This document shows positions 45,527 through 52,809 of a stretch of DNA of 64,000 nucleotides, one piece after another. Source of the DNA: Chitinophagaceae bacterium (GTDB lineage Bacteria; Bacteroidota; Bacteroidia; Chitinophagales; Chitinophagaceae). Within the stretch, counting starts at the first letter, position 1. Each line of letters opens with the position of its first letter. The stretch covers positions 41,092 to 105,091 of the forward strand of contig JABFRU010000015.1 of assembly GCA_013140985.1 (NCBI GenBank), written 5' to 3'. The notes below the pieces were generated by a model, which was not told the origin of the DNA, did no database searches, and saw only the letters and a list, made by a program, of their open reading frames with translations. A program made the position numbers and the translations under genes.

Positions 45527-47332
45527 ATGGCAAAAAGAAAATTTTTGATGAGTAGGATTAAATCAAGAATGCCAATTTTTGATTATTTCGATTTAAGTGA
45601 TGAAGAAAAAAAAATTATAGCTAAAGTTTGCTCAAACCCACATAAAATTAAAATTGCGCCTTTAGACAAAGGCTTGAGTGGAGCTAAAACCTTACTAGGT
45701 CAAATACATGATCGAATCAATGATAACATTTCGGGAAGAAGGCGTAGCTATACCCAAATTTCCAAGCTCTATGTTTTCAAAATTGGGATAAGGCACAAAA
45801 TAGAGTATGAGTATGGGCAGATGAAAACAATAGCAGAAAGGATTATACAAGGGTTTCCCCCTACGGACATTGCTTATTCAAGGGATAAAAAGTTAGCAAT
45901 AATAAAACAGGAATTCTTAGGGGACCAAGATGGAAAAAGTTTAAGTTTAAAAAGATTTATTGAAGAAGCTGATAACCATAAAATTGTTTTTGAGATGATT
46001 GATAAACTATATAATACAGAGTTAATTAATTGGAATGTTGACTCGGCGAGTCGAAAAAAGAAAACTAAACTTACCTATAATGATTTATTGAAAGACTGGA
46101 TGCAAAAAGGTGTTATAGAAAAGACAATGAGTCAGCTTTTAGCCGATGTTGGTGATATTGAGCTAGAAAAATTATTAGTAAAAACTTATGGGCTAAACTT
46201 CGAATTAATACAATTCCTAATAGACGAAATTAAAGAAGAAAAGTTCGAGGCTGCAATAGGTCCTGTGCATGGCGATTTGCATGCCGAAAATATATTGATA
46301 AGCAAAAAAATTAATTTAATTGATTTTGGATGGACTGATTATCGTTGGAAAGCTGTGGATTTTATCTGGCTGGAATGCTCATTAAAGTATGTTGTATGTA
46401 CTCCTTCTGTAGGAATTAATAGTTATTTAAGAGCTGAAGATATTGTTGATTCTTATTGGAATAAAAGTGAAGATTTTAATTTTGATGAGATTGTAAGTAT
46501 GATTCAAGGTCAGTCAATGGCAAAGATTGTCGCAGGAATAATCGCAATTAGAAAAAATATTAAGGCACTAGATGTTTTGTCAGATTTAAACGAATATAGA
46601 AAAGGACTTGTTCTAATGTCGTATTCACTATTGTCATTGCCCAGAATTAATAAGATTTATTTGATTCATAGCATTTGTAATAATCTTTTAAAAATTTATA
46701 AACACAAAAGAAAAGAAATAGGTCATTATGATATTTTATATGGGACTAAGGGATTGCTTTGGCCTGACAAGCCTGGTAGAATGGTTGAAAAAGCCGTTAA
46801 AATTCATACGGATTCGGGAGTATGTTTAGATATTGGTTGTGGAGATGGTAAAAATATCGCTTTTCTTCGAAAAAATGGATGGACTGTTGAGGGGATTGAC
46901 AATAGTTTTCTTGCTATACAAGGAGCAAGGCATAGATTAAAGAGTTTAAATTTTGTTGACAAAATAAGCTTAATGGTGGAGGATTGTGTTTCATATTCTT
47001 TGAAATCTAATTACTACGATTTTATAGTGAGCTATGGATTATATCATTGTTTGGATGATAGTCAAGTCATAATAACTCATAAAAAAATAACTAATTCACT
47101 TAAGCGCGGAGGTGTTGTGGCATTTGCAATGCTCAATGATACAATGCCAATTCCTTTTAACCATGGTACTTCTGGTAAAATGTATTTAAGAGGAGAACAA
47201 TTCGTCAAAGAACTTATTGAAAAGGATTATGATATTATCGAGTTGTATTCCGGTGAAATAGAAGAAGATCATTTGCCTGTAATTGGAAAGCATAAGCATG
47301 GTGTTACATGGGGATTATTTAGAAAGAAATAA
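45527..47332 (+). CDS. Fusion of APH-like kinase and SAM-dependent methyltransferase
   Basis: The 601-residue protein has two domains. The first (about 40-390) is an aminoglycoside-phosphotransferase-like kinase: glycine loop LDKGLSGAKT (46-55), ATP lysine K85 in YVFKIG, catalytic loop GPVHGDLHAENI (D250, N255) and metal-binding IDFG (D266). The second (about 400-601) is a class I methyltransferase: motif I LDIGCGDG (434-441), motif II GID (456-458) and an SYGLYHCL segment. All key kinase residues are present. The gene is AT-rich compared with hutU, and a P-loop kinase gene follows after one base. I know no named family with this order. A role in modifying a small molecule or RNA, or in conflict with phage or rivals, is only a guess. 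Confidence 0.8.
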   Translation: MAKRKFLMSRIKSRMPIFDYFDLSDEEKKIIAKVCSNPHKIKIAPLDKGLSGAKTLLGQIHDRINDNISGRRRSYTQISKLYVFKIGIRHKIEYEYGQMKTIAERIIQGFPPTDIAYSRDKKLAIIKQEFLGDQDGKSLSLKRFIEEADNHKIVFEMIDKLYNTELINWNVDSASRKKKTKLTYNDLLKDWMQKGVIEKTMSQLLADVGDIELEKLLVKTYGLNFELIQFLIDEIKEEKFEAAIGPVHGDLHAENILISKKINLIDFGWTDYRWKAVDFIWLECSLKYVVCTPSVGINSYLRAEDIVDSYWNKSEDFNFDEIVSMIQGQSMAKIVAGIIAIRKNIKALDVLSDLNEYRKGLVLMSYSLLSLPRINKIYLIHSICNNLLKIYKHKRKEIGHYDILYGTKGLLWPDKPGRMVEKAVKIHTDSGVCLDIGCGDGKNIAFLRKNGWTVEGIDNSFLAIQGARHRLKSLNFVDKISLMVEDCVSYSLKSNYYDFIVSYGLYHCLDDSQVIITHKKITNSLKRGGVVAFAMLNDTMPIPFNHGTSGKMYLRGEQFVKELIEKDYDIIELYSGEIEEDHLPVIGKHKHGVTWGLFRKK

Positions 47333-47333
47333 A

Positions 47334-47870
47334 ATGAATAAAGAAAAAACGATAGTGATAGTTGTGGGACATCCGGGCGTTGGTAAGACAACTTTCTGTA
47401 ATTTATTTGCTCAAATTCATAAATTCAAAAATATAAATACTGGAAAGTGTATTTCAGAGTATTTGTTAATGAAGAAAATTAAAATTGGACAAAAAGAGAG
47501 TTGGGGGGAAGTTTTTTTACAAAACTTTCCGCCTGAGTATGTTTATAAAGTAATTAACAAAAAAATTGTTGATGACTCTAAGTTTATTCTTGATGGGCTA
47601 AGACTTTATTCCGCTTATTTGAAATTTAAGAAAGAATATCAAAAAGTGATTAATGTAATAATAGACGCAAAGGAGGATATCAGAAGTAAACGGCTGTTCG
47701 AGAGGTCAACTAACGAGGGCTTTGAGCATGATGAGGCCCGAAATATTTCAATTGCAAAAGATAAGTTTCAAATAGAGCTTAATAAGCTTGAGAAAAAGGC
47801 AAACATAATAATAGACAATAGCGGCTCTCTGGATGACTTGATAAGAAAAATTAAATCTTTCCCTTTTTAG
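47334..47870 (+). CDS. P-loop nucleoside/nucleotide kinase-like protein
   Basis: The 178-residue protein has Walker A GHPGVGKT (12-19) at the end of a first strand. An FILDGLR segment may carry the Walker B or substrate aspartate. A basic helix, RSKRLFERS, has the place of the lid arginines of adenylate-kinase-like enzymes. Length and layout fit the AAA_17/AAA_18 or dNMP/cytidylate-kinase-like group; the substrate is unknown. The ATG at 47334 is preferred because it follows the upstream stop by one base; a longer frame would overlap that gene. The two genes surely share a transcript. Base composition is as AT-rich as its partner. Confidence 0.75.
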   Translation: MNKEKTIVIVVGHPGVGKTTFCNLFAQIHKFKNINTGKCISEYLLMKKIKIGQKESWGEVFLQNFPPEYVYKVINKKIVDDSKFILDGLRLYSAYLKFKKEYQKVINVIIDAKEDIRSKRLFERSTNEGFEHDEARNISIAKDKFQIELNKLEKKANIIIDNSGSLDDLIRKIKSFPF

Positions 47871-47963
47871 CTTTCTCCCGCTGTCCGTAGTGTTCTCCAA
47901 ATTTTCAACGGTTGTCCCCGGCTGTCCGTAATTTTCCTTAAATAAAAAAAATCTTGAACGGTT

Positions 47964-48002
47964 ATCCTGAGTTTGCAACTCAGGATCGGCTTTGCAAAAG
48001 CC
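47964..48002. repeat. REP-like hairpin pair upstream of the transposase gene
   Basis: ATCCTGAGTT-TGC-AACTCAGGAT (47964-47986) is followed after one base by GGCTTT-GCA-AAAGCC (47988-48002). Both have three-base loops. Confidence 0.75.
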
Positions 48003-48082
48003 ATCCAACCTGCCGATATATTCCTATAGCAGATCAGGTAAGCAACCATCAGTAGAATAATAAAGAGATCAGGTCTGATGCC

Positions 48083-48099
48083 CGGCTTTGCAAAAGCCG
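48083..48099. repeat. Second REP-like hairpin (CGGCTTT-GCA-AAAGCCG)
   Basis: This is a second copy of the GGCTTT-GCA-AAAGCC hairpin 95 bases further on, with an extra C-G pair. The gap 47871-48273 otherwise contains only a third hairpin at 48223-48249. Confidence 0.7.
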
Positions 48100-48222
48100 T
48101 CGAACCTGCAATTGCAGTAACCAGCAATCCAGAAAAAAAACTTTATAACCGGTGTTTTTCTGATCCAAAACATATTGCTCATGGTTACATTTAACCAGTA
48201 ATAGTAAGGTTTAGAGGTTGGT

Positions 48223-48249
48223 TTGGCCTTAGTTATAAACTAAGGCCAA
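48223..48249. repeat. Perfect 12-bp hairpin before the transposase ATG
   Basis: TTGGCCTTAGTT and AACTAAGGCCAA enclose an ATA loop. It ends 24 bases before the ATG at 48274. It may regulate the gene, or be a substrate of its product. Confidence 0.65.
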
Positions 48250-48273
48250 CTTTCCTACAGCAGATAATTTACT

Positions 48274-48828
48274 ATGAGTATCGGAGGTTATAAGATCAGG
48301 AATAAAGAGGCTGTCCATTTTATAACATTTGCTGTAGTGGAATGGGTGGATGTATTTACAAGAAAAGAATATCGTGATATTGTTGTTGACAGTCTGCGGT
48401 ATTGTCAGCAGGAAAGGGGTTTGTTATTGCATGCCTGGTGTTTGATGAGCAATCATATTCATCTTGTTCTATCTGCAACCGGTAATGACATAAGTGATAT
48501 CCTGCGTGATTTCAAAAAATTTACCAGTAAACAGGTCATCAAAGCGATTGAATCCAATCAGCAGGAAAGCCGGAGAAGCTGGATGCTGCACTTATTCAAA
48601 CAACAGGGAGAGAAGAACAGCCGTAATGTCAACTACCAGTTTTGGCGGCAGGATAATCATCCCAAAGAACTATTCAGTTCGGGTTTTACTGTACAGAAGT
48701 TGAACTACATTCATAATAATCCTGTGGAAGCAGGGATTGTTGATAAGGCCGAAGAGTATTTATACAGCAGCGCAAGAGATTATTATCAGGGTAAAAAATG
48801 CGGATTGCTGGACCTGGTATTCTTATAG
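48274..48828 (+). CDS. REP-associated tyrosine transposase (Y1, IS200-like HUH family)
   Basis: The 184-residue protein has the HUH motif HIHLVL (H61, H63) after CLMSN and the conserved FWRQDNHPKEL. The probable catalytic tyrosine is Y145 in LNYIHNNPVEAG. Such single-copy transposases process short hairpins (REPs) and move them within the genome. Three hairpins with three-base loops lie directly upstream, and a 147-bp repeat begins nine bases after its stop. The gene lacks flanking IS ends of its own that I can see. This is the best candidate in the window for an enzyme mobilising hairpin repeats. Confidence 0.88.
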   Translation: MSIGGYKIRNKEAVHFITFAVVEWVDVFTRKEYRDIVVDSLRYCQQERGLLLHAWCLMSNHIHLVLSATGNDISDILRDFKKFTSKQVIKAIESNQQESRRSWMLHLFKQQGEKNSRNVNYQFWRQDNHPKELFSSGFTVQKLNYIHNNPVEAGIVDKAEEYLYSSARDYYQGKKCGLLDLVFL

Positions 48829-48837
48829 TACTATTCC

Positions 48838-48984
48838 TCCGCCTTGTCAGGTGTTCTCAAAAAATAACACGCCGTGGTCGGTGTTTCTTCTTCACCGACC
48901 ACTCGAATAAATAAAGAATCTTCATTACGCTTCAGAAACTAACTAAACTCAGGTGGCGGGTGGAAGAAAAACACCCGCCACGGC
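48838..48984. repeat. 147-bp direct repeat, copy 1
   Basis: It is identical to 50541-50687 except at two positions. It contains two hairpins with nine-base loops, GTGGTCGGTG/CACCGACCAC (48874-48902) and GTGGCGGGTG/CACCCGCCAC (48953-48981). The outer sides GCCGTGG and CCACGGC are also complementary, so the ends of the block can pair as terminal inverted repeats. The rest of the gap to 49129 shows nothing recognisable. Confidence 0.9.
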
Positions 48985-49129
48985 GTAAGTTCAGAACAGG
49001 CGATGCGATGTCAAATTATTTGCGGATATCTTATTTTTTGAAAAGTACCAGGTAATTGTTAGTTTCATAAGAACATTACTGCTTACCGGATAATACAAAT
49101 TCATACTCCATTTAAAAAATAGTCATACA

Positions 49130-50536
49130 ATGGGACAAAATGAAAATGTTGACAACCTTCTTGACTTAGCTTCAAGCCTGAGTGATTATATCGGATTTGA
49201 AGTCGCAGAAACAAATCCTATAGCCGGCGGGATACTTGTTTTAACTTCTGAATTGTTTAAGGATATTTTTAAATCATCGTCATCAGTACCTGTTTTAACG
49301 CCGGCGGAGCTGACAACAATTCTTAACAATGAACTCACTGACCAGAAAGTTCAGGACTTCAAAGACATTATTACGGCGCAAATGGATCAATTTGACCAAT
49401 ACATATCAACTGTTAAAGTAATCAAGGAAATTGATAACCCGGCAGTAGTTGCTTCAAAAATTTCTACGCTGAATGGCAATTATTTCAAAACTTTTCATGA
49501 CTATGTGTATGGTGCAGCAGATAGCGGTTCGGTGTCAACCATTCTTTCCGCTTTATCATCCGAACAAAGTTTAATGGGATATTTAGATCTTTATTTAGCA
49601 GAAGCCGCTTTTAGCTTGCTTATCTGTAAACAATTAATTGCACTGACGTTCAAGAAGAATTCATCGGGTACTTCAGGTGGTGATTATAAAGCAATGAACG
49701 TTTGCAACACACCTGCCTATCCAACACTGCTCGTAAATTTGCAGGCCTATGCTGAAACTGCTGAAAAACTTGTTGCTGCAATTGAAGATGAAGTGTTTTC
49801 CCAATTGGATCAGGTTTCTTATCCATGGAAAGCAACATTGCATGGCGGAGGTATGGAGGAGAGAACCTCTTATGATGTTTATGATGGGGACAAAGATGTT
49901 TTTAAAGGAGAGATTGATCAGATGGGTGTACACGTAGATCAATTAATGCAAAAAGCTCAGCAATTCGCACAGGGCTATATTGTACAAAAACAGCAAACAT
50001 TATATGCACAGTATTATAAAAACAGGGACAAAGCATTGGCAACTATTGAGCACTGGAAGGATTTACTGATTAAATATCAGTCGATAGGATTTCAAAATCA
50101 ACCACCCACTGCTGCGCCCGGTTTCGATGGAACACAATGGGATAAGGAAATAAGCTCATTCGCCCCGAATTCCGGATCCCCATGGATTAATTGTGTTGTG
50201 GTTTCATATGCCGTTAAATTCATTTACAGTACCGCGAATGGTGACTCTGATGGAGAATTAGGGCCATGGCTGAACATTGTTAATAACAAATGGGCGTTTC
50301 CAAAACTAACAGGTATACCCGTTGGGGTCAATAATAATCATAGCACCATTATAGGAAGAAAAATTTACAGACGTTTTTTATATCAGAGAAATATTAATGC
50401 TCTGCCGGTTGGTTCACCGCTGCTTCCCAATATGATTCCTTCTTATACGGATATGGGTCAGAAAGCAACATGTGTTGGAGTTTTGAATGACAATACGACA
50501 ACAGTTTTTCAGGACACCAACAATCAAGCTGGTTGA
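49130..50536 (+). CDS. Unknown protein between direct repeats: helical N-part, beta-sandwich-like C-part
   Basis: The 468-residue protein has no signal peptide. Residues 1-330 are predicted mostly helical, with a hydrophobic stretch NPIAGGILVLTSELF (29-43) and another around AEAAFSLLICKQLIALTF. This is somewhat like the helical bundle of pore-forming toxins. The last 120 residues read YAVKFIYSTANGDSDGELGPW, then IIGRKIYRRF and SYTDMG, a pattern of fibronectin-like domains of phage and surface proteins. I do not recognise a family. It is flanked by 147-bp direct repeats (copy 2 begins five bases after its stop) and follows a REP-type transposase, so it may be a mobile cassette. Confidence 0.6.
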   Translation: MGQNENVDNLLDLASSLSDYIGFEVAETNPIAGGILVLTSELFKDIFKSSSSVPVLTPAELTTILNNELTDQKVQDFKDIITAQMDQFDQYISTVKVIKEIDNPAVVASKISTLNGNYFKTFHDYVYGAADSGSVSTILSALSSEQSLMGYLDLYLAEAAFSLLICKQLIALTFKKNSSGTSGGDYKAMNVCNTPAYPTLLVNLQAYAETAEKLVAAIEDEVFSQLDQVSYPWKATLHGGGMEERTSYDVYDGDKDVFKGEIDQMGVHVDQLMQKAQQFAQGYIVQKQQTLYAQYYKNRDKALATIEHWKDLLIKYQSIGFQNQPPTAAPGFDGTQWDKEISSFAPNSGSPWINCVVVSYAVKFIYSTANGDSDGELGPWLNIVNNKWAFPKLTGIPVGVNNNHSTIIGRKIYRRFLYQRNINALPVGSPLLPNMIPSYTDMGQKATCVGVLNDNTTTVFQDTNNQAG

Positions 50537-50540
50537 TTTT

Positions 50541-50687
50541 TCCGCCTTGTCAGGTGTTCTCAAAAAATAACACGCCGTGGTCGGTGTTTCTTCTTCACCG
50601 ACCACTCGAATAAATAAAGAATCTTCATTACGCTTCAGAAACTAACTAAAGTCCGGTGGCGGGTGGAAGAAAAACACCCGCCACGGC
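50541..50687. repeat. 147-bp direct repeat, copy 2
   Basis: It matches copy 1 at 145 of 147 positions, including both hairpins. It begins five bases after the stop of the preceding gene and ends 20 bases before the next lipoprotein ATG. The spacing between copies is 1703 bases. Confidence 0.9.
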
Positions 50688-50706
50688 ATATGCATTATAT
50701 TGCGTC

Positions 50707-51306
50707 ATGATCAAGCTCATTCCCGCCTGCATAATTATCGTAACAATGATCTCCTGTCATTCACCCGGCAAGATAGGAGAGACGCAAGTTCAGTTGCCGG
50801 AGAACCAGGAAAATTTTTGGCGATCACTGGCGCAGATCTGTGGCAATACGTATGAGGGAACGGTGGTGGCAGCGCCTGCTGCTGATACGGTGTTTAAAGA
50901 CAAAAAGCTATTGATGCATATAAGAAGCTGCCAGGATAATATAATACGCATACCTTTTATAGTAGGAAATGATCTGTCGAGAACATGGGTGTTCACTAAA
51001 GAAGCGGATGGATTATTACTGAAGCATGATCACCGGCATAAAGATGGTACGGCGGACAGCATTACATTCTATGGTGGTAAAACATCTAACAAAGGGACCA
51101 CTGTCATGCAATTCTTTCCTGCCGATCAGCAAACAACATCCCTGTTACCTGCTGCAGCAGGTAATGTATGGTGGGTGGAACTGGTAGCCGGAAAATATTT
51201 TACCTATAACCTCCGTCGTTTAGGAACAGACAGGTTCTTCAGCATCCGCTTTGATCTTACAAAAACTGTTGCAGCGCCTGCTGCACCCTGGGGCTGGCAG
51301 GATTGA
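50707..51306 (+). CDS. Hypothetical lipoprotein
   Basis: The 199-residue protein starts MIKLIPACIIIVTMISC, a lipoprotein signal with the cysteine at residue 17. The longer open frame upstream translates the direct repeat and is rejected. The mature part has LAQICGNTYEGTV, FTKEADGLLLKHDHRHKDG and a C-terminal YFTYNLRRLGTDRFFSIRFD. This pattern is seen in uncharacterised Bacteroidota lipoproteins of about 200 residues. Function is unknown; it is probably anchored in the outer membrane facing the periplasm. Confidence 0.65.
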   Translation: MIKLIPACIIIVTMISCHSPGKIGETQVQLPENQENFWRSLAQICGNTYEGTVVAAPAADTVFKDKKLLMHIRSCQDNIIRIPFIVGNDLSRTWVFTKEADGLLLKHDHRHKDGTADSITFYGGKTSNKGTTVMQFFPADQQTTSLLPAAAGNVWWVELVAGKYFTYNLRRLGTDRFFSIRFDLTKTVAAPAAPWGWQD

Positions 51307-51513
51307 TAAGTGCAGGCTTTAACACTACTGTGTAAAGTAAAAACCTTTACTGTCATTAATAGACCTATCTTCACCGTGAGATTGTACAGATCTCCTGACA
51401 CTTAGTATTAGACCGCTCCAAATTTTTACTCTTCTCCTTAGTAACAGTTTATCCTTCTTTACGCTTTGTATCTGCTCACAGGTATTTTATTTTTTATTTT
51501 AAATCGTTTATTT

Positions 51514-51783
51514 ATGAACATGTATGTTTCGAATTTAAGCTTCCACACAAATGATGAAGCTTTGAAAGAATTATTTTCAGCTTATGGTACTGTTAGCTCA
51601 GCCAAAGTGATAACAGACAGGGAATCCGGCCAGAGCCGTGGTTTTGGTTTTGTTGAAATGGGTATTGAAGCCGAAGCTGCGGCCGCTATGAAAGGTTTGC
51701 ACAGCAAAGAAATTGAAGGCAGGGCTATGTCAGTTAGTGTAGCGAAAGAAAAAGCGCCCCGCTCTGACAACAACAAATGGTAA
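51514..51783 (+). CDS. RNA-binding protein with a single RRM
   Basis: The 89-residue protein has RNP2 as MYVSNL (3-8) and RNP1 as RGFGFVEM, with a complete beta-alpha-beta-beta-alpha-beta RRM fold and a short basic, polar tail. Such one-domain proteins resemble cyanobacterial Rbp cold-response proteins and are frequent in Bacteroidota. The ATG at 51514 removes a hydrophobic leader that would be out of place. The long AT-rich 5' region and the terminator at 51821-51853 suggest a single-gene transcript. Confidence 0.9.
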   Translation: MNMYVSNLSFHTNDEALKELFSAYGTVSSAKVITDRESGQSRGFGFVEMGIEAEAAAAMKGLHSKEIEGRAMSVSVAKEKAPRSDNNKW

Positions 51784-51820
51784 GGGGATAAAGAATAGTA
51801 TCATCCATAAATAGTACACA

Positions 51821-51853
51821 ATACTGCCGGTAGTACAGTACATCCGGCAGTAT
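51821..51853 (+). terminator. Intrinsic terminator of the RRM gene
   Basis: ATACTGCCGG and CCGGCAGTAT form a perfect 10-bp stem around a 13-base loop, followed by TTGTTTCATTCTC. It lies 37 bases after the stop. Confidence 0.8.
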
Positions 51854-51880
51854 TGTTTCATTCTCATTAAAAAAATCATC

Positions 51881-52102
51881 ATGAAAAAAGCCATAGGTCT
51901 TTTGTCAATTGCTATTGTTCTTGCGGCGGCAGCTTGCAACGATAAACCTGCTGAGGTCAAGAAAGAGGTTATTATCGTTCCTGTTACTACACCGGTTGTT
52001 GTGGTAGAGGAGCCTCCTGCCAAATCTACTACGGTAACCCTGGATAAAAATGGGGTTAAAGTAGAAACAAAGAAAGTGAAAGTGGCAGTAAAAAATAACT
52101 GA
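51881..52102 (+). CDS. Small lipoprotein
   Basis: The 73-residue protein has a signal sequence with a lipobox-type cysteine (LAAAAC, residue 19). A short mature chain follows, with a valine- and proline-rich stretch and an alternating charged end (VKVETKKVKVAVKNN). It resembles short lipoproteins of unknown role in Bacteroidota. It lies between the RRM gene and the 148-residue gene on the same strand. Confidence 0.6.
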   Translation: MKKAIGLLSIAIVLAAAACNDKPAEVKKEVIIVPVTTPVVVVEEPPAKSTTVTLDKNGVKVETKKVKVAVKNN

Positions 52103-52151
52103 TCGTTTTCCTTTACTTAAAATCCTTTTTAGCCGGTACATGTATATCAGC

Positions 52152-52159
52152 TATCTTTG
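52152..52159 (+). promoter_or_regulatory. -7 promoter box (TATCTTTG) five bases before an ATG
   Basis: TATCTTTG matches TAnnTTTG exactly and ends five bases before the ATG at 52165. If the box is used, transcription would begin at or near the start codon, giving a leaderless or nearly leaderless mRNA. Confidence 0.45.
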
Positions 52160-52164
52160 CCGCT

Positions 52165-52611
52165 ATGAGTGAAATTCAGGATGAGATAATACAATTTTGG
52201 GCGGTAGGTTCTTCTTCCGCCAGCAAAAGGGATCACACAAAATTCTTTGTAGAGAATAATATCTGGGAAGATGGGGCGGGGAAAAAAGGCGATCCCGTCA
52301 ATAAGTCCACACTCGATATGATCAAAAAAGGCGATTACTTATTATTGCAATCTTCTTCAAAAGGTAAGGGCGCCAACAGGTCATCAGCCAAACTAAAAGC
52401 TGTTGGCAAAGTAACAGGAAGAATAAAGGACAATTATTATACATTCTTTGTGGCATGGGATACCAGGGATCCCCATCAATTTCCAAAAGAGTTCAATGGG
52501 ATAGTGTATGACAAAGCTGTCGAATCAATGAAAGTTGATGAGATGCTGAGGTTTGCCCGGAAAATAATCGGCTTTACTCCTGTAAGTGTAGCGGAAAATA
52601 CAACGCCCTAG
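52165..52611 (+). CDS. Conserved hypothetical protein, possibly EVE/PUA-like
   Basis: The 148-residue cytosolic protein has an N-terminal FWAVGSS and later MIKKGDYLLLQSSSKGKG and KAVGKVTGRI. That sequence of strands is reminiscent of EVE or other PUA-like nucleic-acid-binding folds, but the match is by eye only. There is no signal peptide. It stands alone with its own promoter box and the next gene is 200 bases away. Confidence 0.5.
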   Translation: MSEIQDEIIQFWAVGSSSASKRDHTKFFVENNIWEDGAGKKGDPVNKSTLDMIKKGDYLLLQSSSKGKGANRSSAKLKAVGKVTGRIKDNYYTFFVAWDTRDPHQFPKEFNGIVYDKAVESMKVDEMLRFARKIIGFTPVSVAENTTP

Positions 52612-52639
52612 TATCTGTATTTCGTAAAAGTATAACACA

Positions 52640-52702
52640 GGCCACATTCATCCTGATCTCTTTGTGGTTTTTCTTGTCTTTGCTGAATGTCTTTATTCCA
52701 CT
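52640..52702. repeat. Degenerate fragment of the 128-bp palindromic element
   Basis: The segment resembles one half of copy B (40308-40372). It has GGCCACATTCATCCTGATC, then CTTTGTGGTTTTTCTTGTCT and GTCTTTATT, in the same order and spacing with many substitutions. The remaining intergenic sequence to 52809 has no other recognisable feature. Confidence 0.45.
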
Positions 52703-52809
52703 CATATTTTGGCGATGTTTACCTCCAATAATCTCATACAACCAGTCATCGGAATTTAAAGCAGTAGTTTATTGGATGCTGTAACTTAATAGAGCAAATC
52801 AACTCTATT

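Noticed and set aside
45527..47870. Pnkp-Hen1 RNA repair pair
   Set aside because: The combination of kinase and methyltransferase is reminiscent, but no ligase or phosphatase domain is present, the first kinase is APH-like, and the P-loop protein lacks Pnkp features.
48838..50687. Integron cassette array with attC sites
   Set aside because: The repeats fold and follow genes, but I see no GTTRRRY/RYYYAAC pair and no integrase, so the integron name is not supported.
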